From NCBI GenBank assembly GCA_014281115.1, contig JACONQ010000017.1, positions 868,001 to 932,000 of the forward strand: a stretch of DNA of 64,000 bases, written 5' to 3'. The notes beneath the pieces were generated by a model, which worked only from the letters and a program-made list of their open reading frames with translations, was not told the origin of the DNA and made no database searches. Positions 11,970-21,341 of this stretch are shown in pieces; within the stretch, counting starts at the first letter, position 1; each line of letters begins with the position of its first letter. A program made the translations under genes and the position numbers. The stretch is from Laburnicola sp. R22_1 (taxonomy: Eukaryota; Ascomycota; Dothideomycetes; Pleosporales; Didymosphaeriaceae).

Positions 11970-13382
11970 ATGCCTTCCAAAGGCATCAAATGCTTCGCCT
12001 ACATCGCCGTCCCAGGCGTCTCCATCGAATTCTCCGTCCCCAAAAACCAAACCACAAAAACGGCTCTCCAAACATACACATGCGACCACCTCGAAGTCGA
12101 ATCCTCCAACCTCCCCCGACTCAAGTTCACAGGCCGCTTCCAATTCACCGTACGCCGCGACGGCCGCGATCTAACCTCCCAATGGGTCGACATCAACAGC
12201 CTAAAAGGCAGCCTAGAAGACGGCACAATGAAAGAAATGGACCAAACGCCCAGCGTCTTCGCCGAAGACCTAATAATCTGCTACGGCTTCTACGACGCAG
12301 GGCCCGGCATTGCAAGCCTGCCGAAGCAGCATCTATGCTATGTGACCGTGACGAAGAACCTGGAGAACTGGATGTGTGACACGATCCCCCAGGGCAAAGA
12401 CATCTCCACGAAAGCGTTCAACAAAATGGTACTTCCCAGCGCGCACGACATCGGCATGAACAGCCTGACGACAGCTACAGCTCTGCTCCGCAACGCAGGC
12501 ACAGGCATCATGAAAGAGGTCCTGGGCCGCAGTCTCCCGCGCGCCTTGGACGTCATGAACAAAGTCTCCGACAGCGCAATCAATCACATCGCACCAGACA
12601 TCATCCGCGCGCTGGCCATCACGCAAAAAGACAGCCTCGAAACGCTCCTCAAGATCGGCGCCAGGTACTTTGAGTTCCGGCCTGCCAAGTGCCACCGGCA
12701 GATGCAGAAGGTGAGCCCGCTAGAAGATACGTGGTATTTCCAGCACGGCGCCATCCCAGGCATGCCGTACAAAGAGTTCCTGCACGATGTTGTGAAATTC
12801 CTGTCCGAGCACAAGGACGAGATTGTCGTGGTGCAGAATAGATTCGATGGCGTACCGGGGGACTGCCCTAGACCCAACGACGACGAACTGGGAGGTATTT
12901 TGAAAGAAGCGCTCCAAGGGCAGGACCTGCAAGCCGGGAATCTAGACGATATGCAGCGGAAAAGCGTCCGTGAGCTGCGGAATGAGAAGAAGCGCCTCAT
13001 CGTGCTGCGGAACGTGAAACAAGTCTCGAATTACGACGACGAGGCTAACGCTACGTTGACGGGCGAATCCATGGTCACCAAGTTGAACGACATGGCGAAG
13101 AAACCTCCGCGTGGACACCCGATCACACTGTTGCAATGCCAGGCCACTGCCACTAATATCCGAGATGTTATTGTCGCGTCGGTGCTAAACTCTGATGTTG
13201 GTACCAGTCCGATTCTGGCGACCAAACCAGTGTGTGATGCGAAGATTTTGCCTTTGTTGAGAGGTGAATGTGGGAAGTGTTTGACCAAGGAGGAAAGTGT
13301 TGTTGTTTTGCTTAATGACTTTCTGGATGGGGCGACTGTTGATGTGGCGATTTCGTTATGTAGGGAGAGGCTGGGGTCGTAG
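11970..13382 (+). CDS. PI-PLC X-domain-like phosphodiesterase
   Basis: A single exon encodes 470 residues from the ATG at 11,970. The open frame extends 90 nt upstream, but that extension lacks coding character. The first 145 residues or so form an N-terminal domain I do not recognise. Residues from about 150 onward resemble the PLC-like phosphodiesterase barrel: VLPSAHDIGMNS places a likely catalytic histidine at H159, ARYFEFRP contributes acidic residues, and WYFQHGAIPG supplies a second histidine at H259. The segment EIVVVQNRFDG lies on a later barrel strand. The family cleaves phosphatidylinositol or glycosyl-PI in bacteria and eukaryotes. No signal peptide is evident, so the protein is probably intracellular. 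The true substrate is unknown, and a non-catalytic homologue cannot be excluded. Confidence 0.7.
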   Translation: MPSKGIKCFAYIAVPGVSIEFSVPKNQTTKTALQTYTCDHLEVESSNLPRLKFTGRFQFTVRRDGRDLTSQWVDINSLKGSLEDGTMKEMDQTPSVFAEDLIICYGFYDAGPGIASLPKQHLCYVTVTKNLENWMCDTIPQGKDISTKAFNKMVLPSAHDIGMNSLTTATALLRNAGTGIMKEVLGRSLPRALDVMNKVSDSAINHIAPDIIRALAITQKDSLETLLKIGARYFEFRPAKCHRQMQKVSPLEDTWYFQHGAIPGMPYKEFLHDVVKFLSEHKDEIVVVQNRFDGVPGDCPRPNDDELGGILKEALQGQDLQAGNLDDMQRKSVRELRNEKKRLIVLRNVKQVSNYDDEANATLTGESMVTKLNDMAKKPPRGHPITLLQCQATATNIRDVIVASVLNSDVGTSPILATKPVCDAKILPLLRGECGKCLTKEESVVVLLNDFLDGATVDVAISLCRERLGS

Positions 13383-13727
13383 AGTCGGTGTCGTAGATTA
13401 ATGAACCCTATCAGGCTCCCCGACTACACGAAGGAGGATTTCATGGTATAGTGGAGATAGGCAATCAGTGGTGCAGTACTGTAATAGAAATTTGATATCA
13501 TGTGTTACCCAGGATGAGCAATACCAAGGCCGACTGTACTCAAAACTTCTGTCCTCTGGTTGTGTACGGGCCGCGGCCAAAAACGAAGCTTCTCAACCTG
13601 CCCAGGCTGTCCGGGTAATAACTACATTTATGCATACATTAGCATCGTAATATGTGAAGACATCTCACAGTAATCATTGGACTGCAGTCCTCGAAAGTAT
13701 CGTCCAGGGACTTATATATTCCACGTT
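13383..13727. other. Convergent spacer with a MITE copy
   Basis: This 345-bp stretch separates the PI-PLC stop from the HAL2 stop. It contains a MITE copy at about 13,470-13,568, with core at 13,501. Nothing else is recognisable. Confidence 0.5.
13470..13568 (+). repeat. MITE copy 3' of PI-PLC gene
   Basis: The left end resembles GCAGTACTGTAATAGAAA, the core reads TGTGTTACCCAGGATGAGCA, and the right end reads CTTCTGTCCTCTGGTTGTGT. The two ends are imperfect inverted repeats of each other. See the best-preserved copy at 25,310-25,403. Confidence 0.6.
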
Positions 13728-14792
13728 CTACTCTTTCGCGCTGAGAACCTCTTTGACCACCTCAATGACCTTGGGGAAGACAGCCTTGGGCGCAGCAACG
13801 ACACCCTTGTTCTCTTTGAGTGTTCTACCGATGCCAAAATCTAGCGGCTTGCCCCATGCATCCGTGACCTCGCCTCCAGCCTCTTGTACGATGACAACAC
13901 CGGCGGCGTGATCCCAGATCTTTTCCTCATATGACTTACTGACTGGCAGTCTCAAGTATAGGTCTCCAGCTCCTCGTGCAATAGAAGCGTATTTAGCCTG
14001 CGAGTCCATTCGCACACTGGCTTTTGTGATACCGAGCTTTGAAGCGATGGATGCCTGATCGCCGTGGCTCGAGTGTCCTGCCTCCACGCTCTCACAGAAG
14101 GTGGCTTCCGTAATGTCGGTGAGGGGCTTCATGGAGATAGTCTTTGACTCTTGCAGCCCCGCGTTGCCCATTGGTCGTCTCGACGCTCCCTCTCCCCTGA
14201 CCGCGCTGAACAGAACGCCTTTGCCTTCGCCAGAGTCTGCGTCGGTGCCGACTGAAGAGTCAAGGGCAGCTTTGTCATCTACCGGAAGGTTGGGGCATCC
14301 GAGCACGCCAACAGTAGGGACACCGTCTACCATGAGCGCCAGGCAAACGGCATACTGGCCACCACGCAGAAAGCCTTTTGTCCCGTCGATGGGATCGAGG
14401 GCCCAGATCCTGCCCTTCCTTCCTCCAGCGCTCCTGCCGTTGTCTATAGCCTCTAACATAGCATCCTTGGTCTTGATTGGCCCTCCGATCTTGTCCTCTG
14501 CCGCACTGTCCTCGAGTTTGGCGGCCGTCACCAAGTCCCAGACCAGGTCGCGCAGGGAGTCATTCGCGCGAAGGTCGTCTGCATCCTCCTCACCCACGAC
14601 TTCATCTTCGGGGAAGACGTGCTTTATTGAAGCGATGATGAGAGCTTGGGCGCCGAAGTCGCCAATTGTGACGGGCGAGGCGTCCGACTTGGTGAGTGTG
14701 CCTTTGGCGTGCGAAGAAAAGACGGATTTGGTGAGGAGAGCAGCCCGCTGGACAGCGAGCAGTGCGATGTCGAGCTCCTCCCGGTATGCCAT
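13728..14792 (-). CDS. MET22: 3'(2'),5'-bisphosphate nucleotidase (HAL2/MET22 type)
   Basis: A single exon encodes 354 residues if started at the ATG at 14,792 (M-A-Y-R-E-E-L), which matches the usual family N-terminus. The open frame continues another 67 codons to 14,993, adding a hydrophobic, basic leader that could be a targeting extension. Family motifs of the lithium-sensitive phosphatases are clear: SDASPVTIGDFGAQ, VVGEEDADD, LDPIDGTKGFLRGGQY (metal ligands D, D and the IDGT core) and WDHAAGVVIVQEAGG. The enzyme hydrolyses 3'-phosphoadenosine 5'-phosphate to AMP, clearing a by-product of sulfate assimilation, and is a target of Na+ and Li+ toxicity. It is convergent with the PI-PLC gene and divergent from the C3HC protein. 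Confidence 0.92.
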   Translation of the reverse strand: MAYREELDIALLAVQRAALLTKSVFSSHAKGTLTKSDASPVTIGDFGAQALIIASIKHVFPEDEVVGEEDADDLRANDSLRDLVWDLVTAAKLEDSAAEDKIGGPIKTKDAMLEAIDNGRSAGGRKGRIWALDPIDGTKGFLRGGQYAVCLALMVDGVPTVGVLGCPNLPVDDKAALDSSVGTDADSGEGKGVLFSAVRGEGASRRPMGNAGLQESKTISMKPLTDITEATFCESVEAGHSSHGDQASIASKLGITKASVRMDSQAKYASIARGAGDLYLRLPVSKSYEEKIWDHAAGVVIVQEAGGEVTDAWGKPLDFGIGRTLKENKGVVAAPKAVFPKVIEVVKEVLSAKE

Positions 14793-15189
14793 GGCGGTTG
14801 ATGTGCTGTTTGTGCTGAAAAAAGAGGGCGGAGTTTTCTGGAGGGCAATTGCGGGGGAGGGGTAGAGGTGCTGCTTCCGTTGAGCAAGACGGATGACGCT
14901 GCGCGAAAGGAGCGGGGAGAAGGGGAGAAGGGAGGCGGCCAGAATGACTAGGGCGAAGAAAAAGTACGTGTATGGCGCGAGCAGCGGAGGCATTTATGCA
15001 ATGGCACGGCGGAGTGGGGGTGGTTGCCGTTCGAGCTGCCGGACGTACGTAAGCGGCGGCGTCCCAGGCTCACCCGTCAGTGAAAAGCGGGCGGCGTCCC
15101 AGGTTTACCGGTCAGTGGCGGAGTGCAAACAAAGCGCTTCACGCCATCCGCAGCCCATCAACGCGAACACGCACACGCGATCCCCTCAC
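14793..15189. promoter_or_regulatory. Divergent intergenic region between HAL2 and the C3HC protein gene
   Basis: This 397-bp region should contain both promoters. Both neighbouring frames stay open into it (HAL2 to 14,993, C3HC protein from 14,893), so the two longest possible start choices overlap antisense. I chose the inner start codons for both. Confidence 0.4.
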
Positions 15190-16743
15190 ATGGCATCCGG
15201 CTCCCCTCCGCCGGCGCAGGAGCCTGCGCTCGCGACCACGAAGCGCAAGTTCGACTCGCTGCTAGACAGGCTGACCGCGAGCGCTTCGACCACCTCCCTT
15301 GCAAGCACCCTGCGCGCCTCCAACGCCTCCGCATCCTCGCTCGTCCAGCCCACCACCCCCGAACCCGCCTCCAAACGCCATCGACTCTCAGACATGGCCA
15401 TGGAGCGCCCGCGACAGGTCTCCGGAAACGAGCGGATACAGGCACTCAAGTCGCAGCTGTTGACGCCGCGCAAAGAAGGCGAGAGCGCCAGCAGCCCGGC
15501 TGGCGTCCGTGTAGTAGGGCAGCACCAGGCATCCGTGAAGGCTACACCTCGAAATGCAGCCAACTATCAGCCGTACAGCCAGGAACAGTTTCTCGCCCGG
15601 CTGAAGACGTTTGCCGACGTCAAGAAGTGGACGAACAAGCCGGATGTGCTGGCCGAGGTCGAGTGGGCGAAGCGGGGGTGGTCGTGCGACTCTTGGAATA
15701 CTGTTGCTTGCAGAGGAGGCTGTGAGAAGAGACTTGTGGTCAGGCTGCGACCCAAGCGAAAGGACAGCGACGGCAAGGAGCTGGACATGACCGAGGATCT
15801 CGCGGCCAATGTCGAAGATGCCCTGGTGGAGAAGTACCGCGAGCTTGTTGTGGAAGGACATCACGAACACTGCTTGTGGAGGAAGCGAGGTTGCCAGGGT
15901 AAGCAAAGCCGCCAGTAGCTCACAGGCCAATGAGACTAACATCTAGTAGAGGACATCTATCACATACCCATACCAAGCCGTGCGAAGAGCACAGCCGAGT
16001 TTCTTGCACGCTACCGCTCTCTCAAGTCCATCTCCAACGACCTGCCGACGCTAGAAAATGTAACCTACCCCGATCCACAGGTAGAAGCTATCCTCAAGCG
16101 TGTGCCGGCCGCCTTCTTCAACCCTCCTGGTTCTGAAGTCTTTGAAGACCCTCCCACCTCATCTACAGATATAGTCGCTTTCTTGTTCTCCATCTTTGGT
16201 TGGTCGGGCGTTTCAGAGTCAAGGATATCAATGGCAGTGTGCAATCACTGCTTCCAACGCGTCGGTCTTTGGCTATGCGCCGACACTCGCCTCAAAGAGA
16301 TGAGCACGAAGCTCAACGTACCTATCGAAACACTTCGGCTCAACTTACTCGAATCACACCGCGAGCACTGTCCATGGAAGAATCCTGAGACGCAGCGCAA
16401 CCCCACCGATGGCCCCATAGCGAACATGGCCGCCTGGCAAACGCAAGAGTTCATGCTCCTGGGCACGAGGAGAGAGAAGAAAGAGAGGCAACACACGAAG
16501 AACATAGAGAGCGTCGATCTAGGAAGCGAGTTCACATATCCGCGAGGCAGCACCGATAGTGAAACTCGGAGTGTGACAAAGGACGACAAGGATGATGGGT
16601 TGCACGAGAAATGGAAGAAATTCAAAGCTAAGCTGAGGAGGACGGCCTCGAAGAAGAGCTTGAAGAGCACGCGGAGTGTCAAGAGCGAGAAGAGCGGGAA
16701 GAGCATAGTGGACAAGGACAAGGAGAACAAGGGTGCCGCTTGA
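15190..16743 (+). CDS. C3HC zinc-finger / Rsm1-like nuclear protein (NIPA family)
   Basis: Two exons, 15,190-15,898 and 15,947-16,743, with a 48-nt intron carrying a clear branch site (ACTAAC), give 501 residues. The N-terminal 110 residues are Ser/Ala/Pro-rich with basic motifs (KRKFDSLL; SKRHRL). A C3HC finger follows: W-S-C-D-S-W, C-R-G-G-C-E and H-H-E-H-C-L-W. The second half carries an Rsm1-like repeat, with CNHCFQRVGLWLC and SHREHCPWKN as its metal-binding segments. The C-terminus is lysine- and serine-rich. Relatives are fission yeast Rsm1 (mRNA export) and animal NIPA/ZC3HC1 (SCF adaptor, nuclear basket). Nuclear function is therefore likely; the exact role is unknown. Confidence 0.85.
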
Positions 16744-16774
16744 GATGCAAGATTGTAGTACGAGCATGAATGCG

Positions 16775-16868
16775 ATGCAGCTAAGACAAGCTGTTTACAG
16801 TGTGTTACCCCAAGATGGGCAATACGAAGGCCGAGTGTGCTCAACCTTCTCTTCTGCAGCGGCAATCC
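16775..16868 (+). repeat. MITE copy 3' of C3HC gene
   Basis: The core TGTGTTACCCCAAGATGGGC at 16,801 is followed by a GAAGGCCGAGTGTGCTC-like segment and ends near TTCTGCAGCGGCAA. It begins about 30 bp downstream of the C3HC stop codon. The terminal inverted repeats are decayed. Confidence 0.55.
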
Positions 16869-17059
16869 TAGAGCAAACCAACCCGCCCCAGCCATGTTAT
16901 TTGGCCAACTGCAACGGTCTCCCCTAATGTATGATCTGCGCTATATTGTAGCCTATTAATAGATACCCAAAGTTCTTTCCTCACACAACCTCAACCCATA
17001 TATAAAGTATCAACTCATAGCGACCTGCACTGTCACTGGGTAGTGCGATAATCCGTGAG

Positions 17060-17162
17060 GCCTTTACAAGACTCACAAGACAAAAGTCTAAGTACTATGT
17101 GTTACTCTAGGATAGGTGATACAAATACTAACTATTTGTTGCATCACCTGGTGCTGTAGTCA
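17060..17162 (+). repeat. MITE copy 3' of phosphotransferase frame
   Basis: The left end reads TACAAGACTCACAAGACAAA and the core GTGTTACTCTAGGATAGGTG starts near 17,099. The right end reads CACCTGGTGCTGTA. The left and right ends are imperfect inverted repeats. Confidence 0.55.
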
Positions 17163-17209
17163 CTCTACTCCCCAATCATCACATACAGTACAGGCCTCCC
17201 CCTCCCATC

Positions 17210-18835
17210 TCAAGCAACCTCCTCTCTATCTCGAAAAGGCCATCCCGTCCGGAACGCTTCCTCATCCTCTTCATCGCCTTCACATTGCGGTCGAACCTCT
17301 TCCCTCAAGTCTTCGAGCCTCTTCCTCGCTTCGTCATACTCCTCCTTCCGCACCCACCCTTCCTCGGTCATATTGCAGACTCTCCTCCGCCACAACTCCA
17401 CCTGCATATTCATCTTCAACCAATACTCCCCCCTCTCCGCGAACTGGTCTAGTTCAGCTTGATCGGAGTGCACCGGACAAGCCACGTGTTGCACGTCGGG
17501 TCAATGCTCCCAGAACCGTGCCGTGCGTACGACGGCTCCTTTGAGCGTTATGAGATTGCCTTCCCACTGGCGGCCGGCCCCGTCCACGAGCATCTGACGA
17601 CCGTGGAGAAGAGGGTCGCGCAGGGCGGCAATGTGGGGCTGGTTGAAGTGGCCGTTGAACACGCGGTAGGTTAGGAAGAGGAGACGGCGACGGTAGAGCT
17701 CGCGTGCCGCGGCTTTCTCTTCCGCTGGCAAGGAGTCAAAGTCCGCTGGGAGCTTGGGGTCCTCTAGATCAGGGGTAAGCTGGTCGTCTGGATTCTCGAA
17801 TGCACGAGGGTAGCCGGCAGCAAGGAGTTGTGGCTGGATGACGGTATGCTGTCAATCGATAAGACATGAGATCCGGCCGGTTTCGGGGGTTATGAATATG
17901 TTACTGGGGGTGAGGTCAGGGTGGCGGAGAGTGGGCTGGTTGAAGGGGTGGGCGGGGTCGTTGGGGAGGAGGTGTGGTGTTAAGGACTGGTAGGACTCTA
18001 AGAGTTTAATGTAGTCCTCTGGACGTTGGATTCTTCATCCCAAAGCGTTATGGGGAAAGTCGGGCTCCATCGGTTCGCCGTGACGTCGTGTCCACTCGAT
18101 CTCCTTTTCCGCTATCGACTGGAGATATTCAATAGGGTCTTTCCATGGTCCACGGTTCAGCTTTAGGGTTGCTCTTCGACCGTACCAGAACATATAATCA
18201 GCAATAGGCCCGATGCAGAATGGGCTTGTTTCCGTGTCTTGGTCTTCTTCCGTGCTCAGCGGAGTCTGTAGACTAGAGGCAATATCCTTTTTGAAGTACA
18301 GACTACCTGTGGCGCTGAAAGGGATCGGAAAAAGTATCTTCTCAAGCTCAACAAAGCTATGCGCAAGTCTCCGTATCTCCACATCCTGAAGACGCTTCCA
18401 CCTGGACGCGAGAGAAACTCCAGGCGCATTCTCCATGAGGATATATTCGGTACCGACAGGGTTCTCCGCCGTGGCAGAGTATCCGTATACTTCCGGGACA
18501 GGGATACCTTTCATCCTCAGAAAAGCAAGAGTAGCGGCTTTGCTGGCGGTCGCGTAGTATGTTGGTCCAGGCATGTGGTATGGTATTTTTGCGATGAGCT
18601 CGAATCCGCTTTGCATCACGAGGATAAGCACTCGATTGAAGCCTCCTTCGGCTAGCTTTTTAACGCTGATGACTTCGCCGTGTGCCTTGTTGATGGAGGC
18701 TTCGGCTGCTCGTTGTAGAGCTTCTACGTTGAATGCGACATGGCGTTCTTTCAACCTCATATCTTCGTTGAATAGGTATCGTCCAGAGGTGTATGAGAAT
18801 AAGGAGGCATCTTCATCAAGACTATCTAAATACAT
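17210..18835 (-). pseudogene. AIM9-like aminoglycoside-phosphotransferase-family protein, interrupted by three TGA codons
   Basis: One continuous 542-codon frame (18,835 to 17,210) reads as a complete APH/AIM9-like protein except for three in-frame TGA codons at 18,037-18,035, 17,854-17,852 and 17,503-17,501. Before the first stop are the family N-terminus (SGRYLFNEDMRLKERHVAFN) and the kinase N-lobe motifs KLAEGGFNRVLIL and VYGYSATAENPVGTEYILME. After it come TLRHPDLTPSNIF, the catalytic-loop equivalent, and LID-stop-QHT. The family there reads LIDWQH, so the second TGA replaces a conserved tryptophan. After the third stop the typical C-terminal segment continues (EGWVRKEEYDEARKR). No frameshift or other break is visible. 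Family members are poorly characterised fungal kinase-like proteins. As written it is a pseudogene; editing or readthrough is discussed under findings. Confidence 0.8.
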
Positions 18836-19141
18836 AATTTCAGTGGGCGGCAGGAAGGTGTACTAGGTATTACTCACTGTTTCAGATCCTAAAGTCTGAT
18901 GTACAACGATCTTCGGGCTGCAGCGTGGGCGATGGGTTTAATGAGAAGAATTGTATGAGGGCGATAATTCCGGGTAACGCATTTTATTGACATCATCGAC
19001 TATGATTGCGAGGCTCGAGTGGAGGCGATTCGTGTTGATTGACGCCGCAATAAACAAAGCTTGGGCCACGATGCCTGCGCGCTCTCTCCGTAGCCATACA
19101 GGCGGGACTGATCACACAATACCATCTCCAAACTTAGAATA
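18836..19141. other. Spacer upstream of phosphotransferase frame, ending at transposon
   Basis: These 306 bp should include the promoter of the interrupted phosphotransferase gene. Nothing else is recognisable. The right end is the TA target site (19,140-19,141) of the Fot1/pogo element. Confidence 0.4.
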
Positions 19142-19203
19142 AGCTCGGCCATATAGTGTTCGGCCACATAGTGTTCGGCCACATATAGTGATCGGCCACC
19201 CCA
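19142..19203 (+). repeat. Left terminal inverted repeat of pogo element
   Basis: 62 bp containing AGCTCGGCC at its outer end and GATCGGCCACCCCA at its inner end, with a 15-bp internal duplication absent from the right end. Confidence 0.9.
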
Positions 19204-19259
19204 CCACAACGCGTTACTCACTTTTTGATCATCTATACTCTCAACACCACGCGTTCAAA

Positions 19260-20678
19260 ATGGATCCTCGTGAACTAGCAATACAATCTGCTATTAGCGA
19301 TCTTAATTCTGGTGTTTATACAAGCCAACGGAAGGCTGCTAAGGCCTGGGGCGTGCCCCGATCAACTCTCCAAGAGCGCATCAACGGTCGCCAACCCAAC
19401 GCGATAGCTCACTCCAACCAACAGCGATTGACTCCGGAGCAAGAGCGCTTTCTAGTAGAGTGGATACTAGAAGAGGACTCACGCGCACAACCTCCATCTC
19501 ATCCCCGTGTGCGAGAGATGGCCACCCGAATCCTGCACATGAACGGTGACCACGAGCCTCTGGGGCAACTATGGGTACCCCATTTCATCACACGCAACCC
19601 ACGCGTCGCCTCTATCGTCGGCCGAACAATCGAGAGTGCAAGGACTACTGCAGCCAGTCAAGACACTATACGAGCCTTTCTTGAGCTGTTTGAGCGGACA
19701 AGAATAGAGCTGGGCATACAGTATGAAGACATGTGGAATATGGATGAGACTGGGTGCGCACTAGGGGTATGTACAAACTCCCAGGTCGTTGCCAGTTCAT
19801 CAAAGAAGAAGGCTTATATTAAATCCCCAGAGGATCGCGAGTGGGTATCAATCATTGAGACCATCTCAGCTGTCGGCGTTAAGCTTCAATGCCTAGTCAT
19901 CTTTAAGGGCAAGCATCTACAGTCAACGTGGTTTCCAGCACAAGGCACACCAGATTGGCTCTACACAACGTCAGAGAATGGATGGACGTCAAACTCAATT
20001 GGCTATGAATGGTTGCAGCGTATTTTCATGCCAAATACTTCACTATCTAACAGTGGCTGGCGGCTCCTCCTTCTTGACGGCCATGGCTCCCACATCCCTA
20101 TTGACTTTATGTGGCTCTGCAAGGTCAACAAGATCCACCTCTTGTATCTTCCAGCTCACTCCTCACACCTGCTTCAGCCGTTGGATCTTGCTCCTTTCTC
20201 GGTACTCAAATCCAAGTACCGTGGTGAGATACGAGCTCTCTCAGCCCTTGATGACGCAGCACCTATCAAAAAAGAGCGCTTCGTTATATTATATAACAAA
20301 GCTAGAGAAGAAGGACTCTTAGAGCAAGTTATCCGAGCCGGCTGGAGGGCTGCAGGGCTCTGCCCATACAACCTAGACCTTGTGCTGCTCTTATCTCAAG
20401 TAACTGGCCGGCTAGTCACCCCTCTAGCGAGCAGTCAGGGGCTAGTAACTGCAGATCAAGTCTTCAACACCTCTTGGAGCTCACAGGCTCTATATAAGGC
20501 TCAACAACAGCTGCTGTTGTCAGAATCTCTCTCACGAAGCACCCGCGTAGTGCTTGGCAAGGCAGGCAAGGCTATTGCAGAAGCCAACACTAGGGCAGCC
20601 CAACTTGAGGCTGAAAATCAACGACTTAAATATCAACTAGATAGTGCTAAGATCACCCGCGTCAGAAAGTGCGTTTAA
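19260..20678 (+). CDS. Fot1/pogo transposase, C-terminally truncated by a TAA
   Basis: The frame from the ATG at 19,260 encodes 472 residues. An N-terminal psq-like helix-turn-helix (SQRKAAKAWGVPRSTLQERI) is followed by a CENPB-type DNA-binding segment and the DDE domain: WNMDETG gives the first aspartate, LLLDGHGSH the second, and LLQPLD the third. There are 35 residues between the last two, the DD35D spacing of the group. The stop at 20,676-20,678 is followed in the same frame by 57 more codons ending at 20,852 (a NPNERFSNVEAIKAA segment and an alanine-rich coiled tail). The stop therefore probably arose as CAA to TAA, a C-to-T change at CA as in RIP. The DDE core is intact, so activity cannot be excluded. 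Confidence 0.88.
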   Translation: MDPRELAIQSAISDLNSGVYTSQRKAAKAWGVPRSTLQERINGRQPNAIAHSNQQRLTPEQERFLVEWILEEDSRAQPPSHPRVREMATRILHMNGDHEPLGQLWVPHFITRNPRVASIVGRTIESARTTAASQDTIRAFLELFERTRIELGIQYEDMWNMDETGCALGVCTNSQVVASSSKKKAYIKSPEDREWVSIIETISAVGVKLQCLVIFKGKHLQSTWFPAQGTPDWLYTTSENGWTSNSIGYEWLQRIFMPNTSLSNSGWRLLLLDGHGSHIPIDFMWLCKVNKIHLLYLPAHSSHLLQPLDLAPFSVLKSKYRGEIRALSALDDAAPIKKERFVILYNKAREEGLLEQVIRAGWRAAGLCPYNLDLVLLLSQVTGRLVTPLASSQGLVTADQVFNTSWSSQALYKAQQQLLLSESLSRSTRVVLGKAGKAIAEANTRAAQLEAENQRLKYQLDSAKITRVRKCV

Positions 20679-20900
20679 GTTAATCCAAATGAGCGCTTTA
20701 GTAATGTTGAGGCTATAAAGGCTGCTATTGACCGAGCAGCTGCTTTACAGGCTCAACAGGCAAGTAGTTCACTAGAGAAAGAAGCTCAAAAAGCAGCAGC
20801 AGCAGTAGCAGCACTTGAACTTAGTTCTATGTGTACTGAATGGCAATTGTAATTGTTGTTGTTGAGAAATCGCGACTCCAAACTGTGTGGCTGCTTTGGG

Positions 20901-20947
20901 TGGGGTGGCCGATCACTATATGTGGCCGACCACTATATGGCCGAGCT
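20901..20947 (-). repeat. Right terminal inverted repeat of pogo element
   Basis: 47 bp, the reverse complement of the left end apart from the missing 15-bp unit and one mismatch; followed by the TA duplication. Confidence 0.9.
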
Positions 20948-20949
20948 TA

Positions 20950-21341
20950 GGGCTAAAAAAGCCAAAACAATACTTTCAAAAGGGTCAACGAAAGCAAAAA
21001 CATGGTATCGATTTCTCCAGCGCCAATCTATTCCAACCGTAAAAAAGGCCCCCAAGATATCGCTACGCTTACCAAAGTTCAATGGCTTCAAATCCACCCA
21101 ACCTCCAAATATCCCACCCATCGCACAATCTAATCACGCTATGCCAGGCCCAATTCTCCCCAGGACGATAGACTATGTTTGCTAAACTACGCAAGATGAC
21201 AAAAGAACGACGCGAACCCTCTATGCGTACACATGATCGTCTCAACGCTCTCCCCCGCTGCTGGGTATCTTAAAAAAAAGGAGTTTTCCAGTTTGGTAAA
21301 TGATCGCTTGTTGTTATTTTTGTTGTGAAATAGACAGTTGT
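20950..21341. other. Short intergenic spacer
   Basis: 392 bp between the transposon and the end of the F-box-type gene, whose 3' UTR it should include. No further feature seen. Confidence 0.35.

Larger units (their letters stand above)
16744..17209. other. Convergent spacer carrying two MITE copies
   Basis: The 466 bp between the C3HC stop and the end of the phosphotransferase frame hold MITE copies at about 16,775-16,868 and about 17,060-17,162. No gene is seen. Confidence 0.5.
19142..20947 (+). mobile_element. Fot1/pogo-type DNA transposon (Tc1/mariner superfamily)
   Basis: The 1,806-bp element is flanked by TA duplications (19,140-19,141 and 20,948-20,949). The right terminal inverted repeat is 47 bp (20,901-20,947) and matches the left one (19,142-19,203, 62 bp) except that the left carries an extra 15-bp repeat of a TTCGGCCACATAGTG unit and one substitution. 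The ends read AGCTCGGCCATATAGTG inward. It carries one transposase frame. The near-perfect ends and long open frame indicate a recent insertion compared with the mutated elements at 28-50 kb. Confidence 0.92.

Noticed and set aside
14793..14993. 67-residue N-terminal extension of HAL2 with a hydrophobic segment
   Set aside because: The inner start matches the usual family N-terminus and the extension overlaps the promoter of the divergent gene. Not excluded as an alternative targeted form.
18035..18037. Intron hiding the first TGA in the phosphotransferase frame
   Set aside because: No suitable GT donor and AG acceptor flank it without deleting conserved residues.
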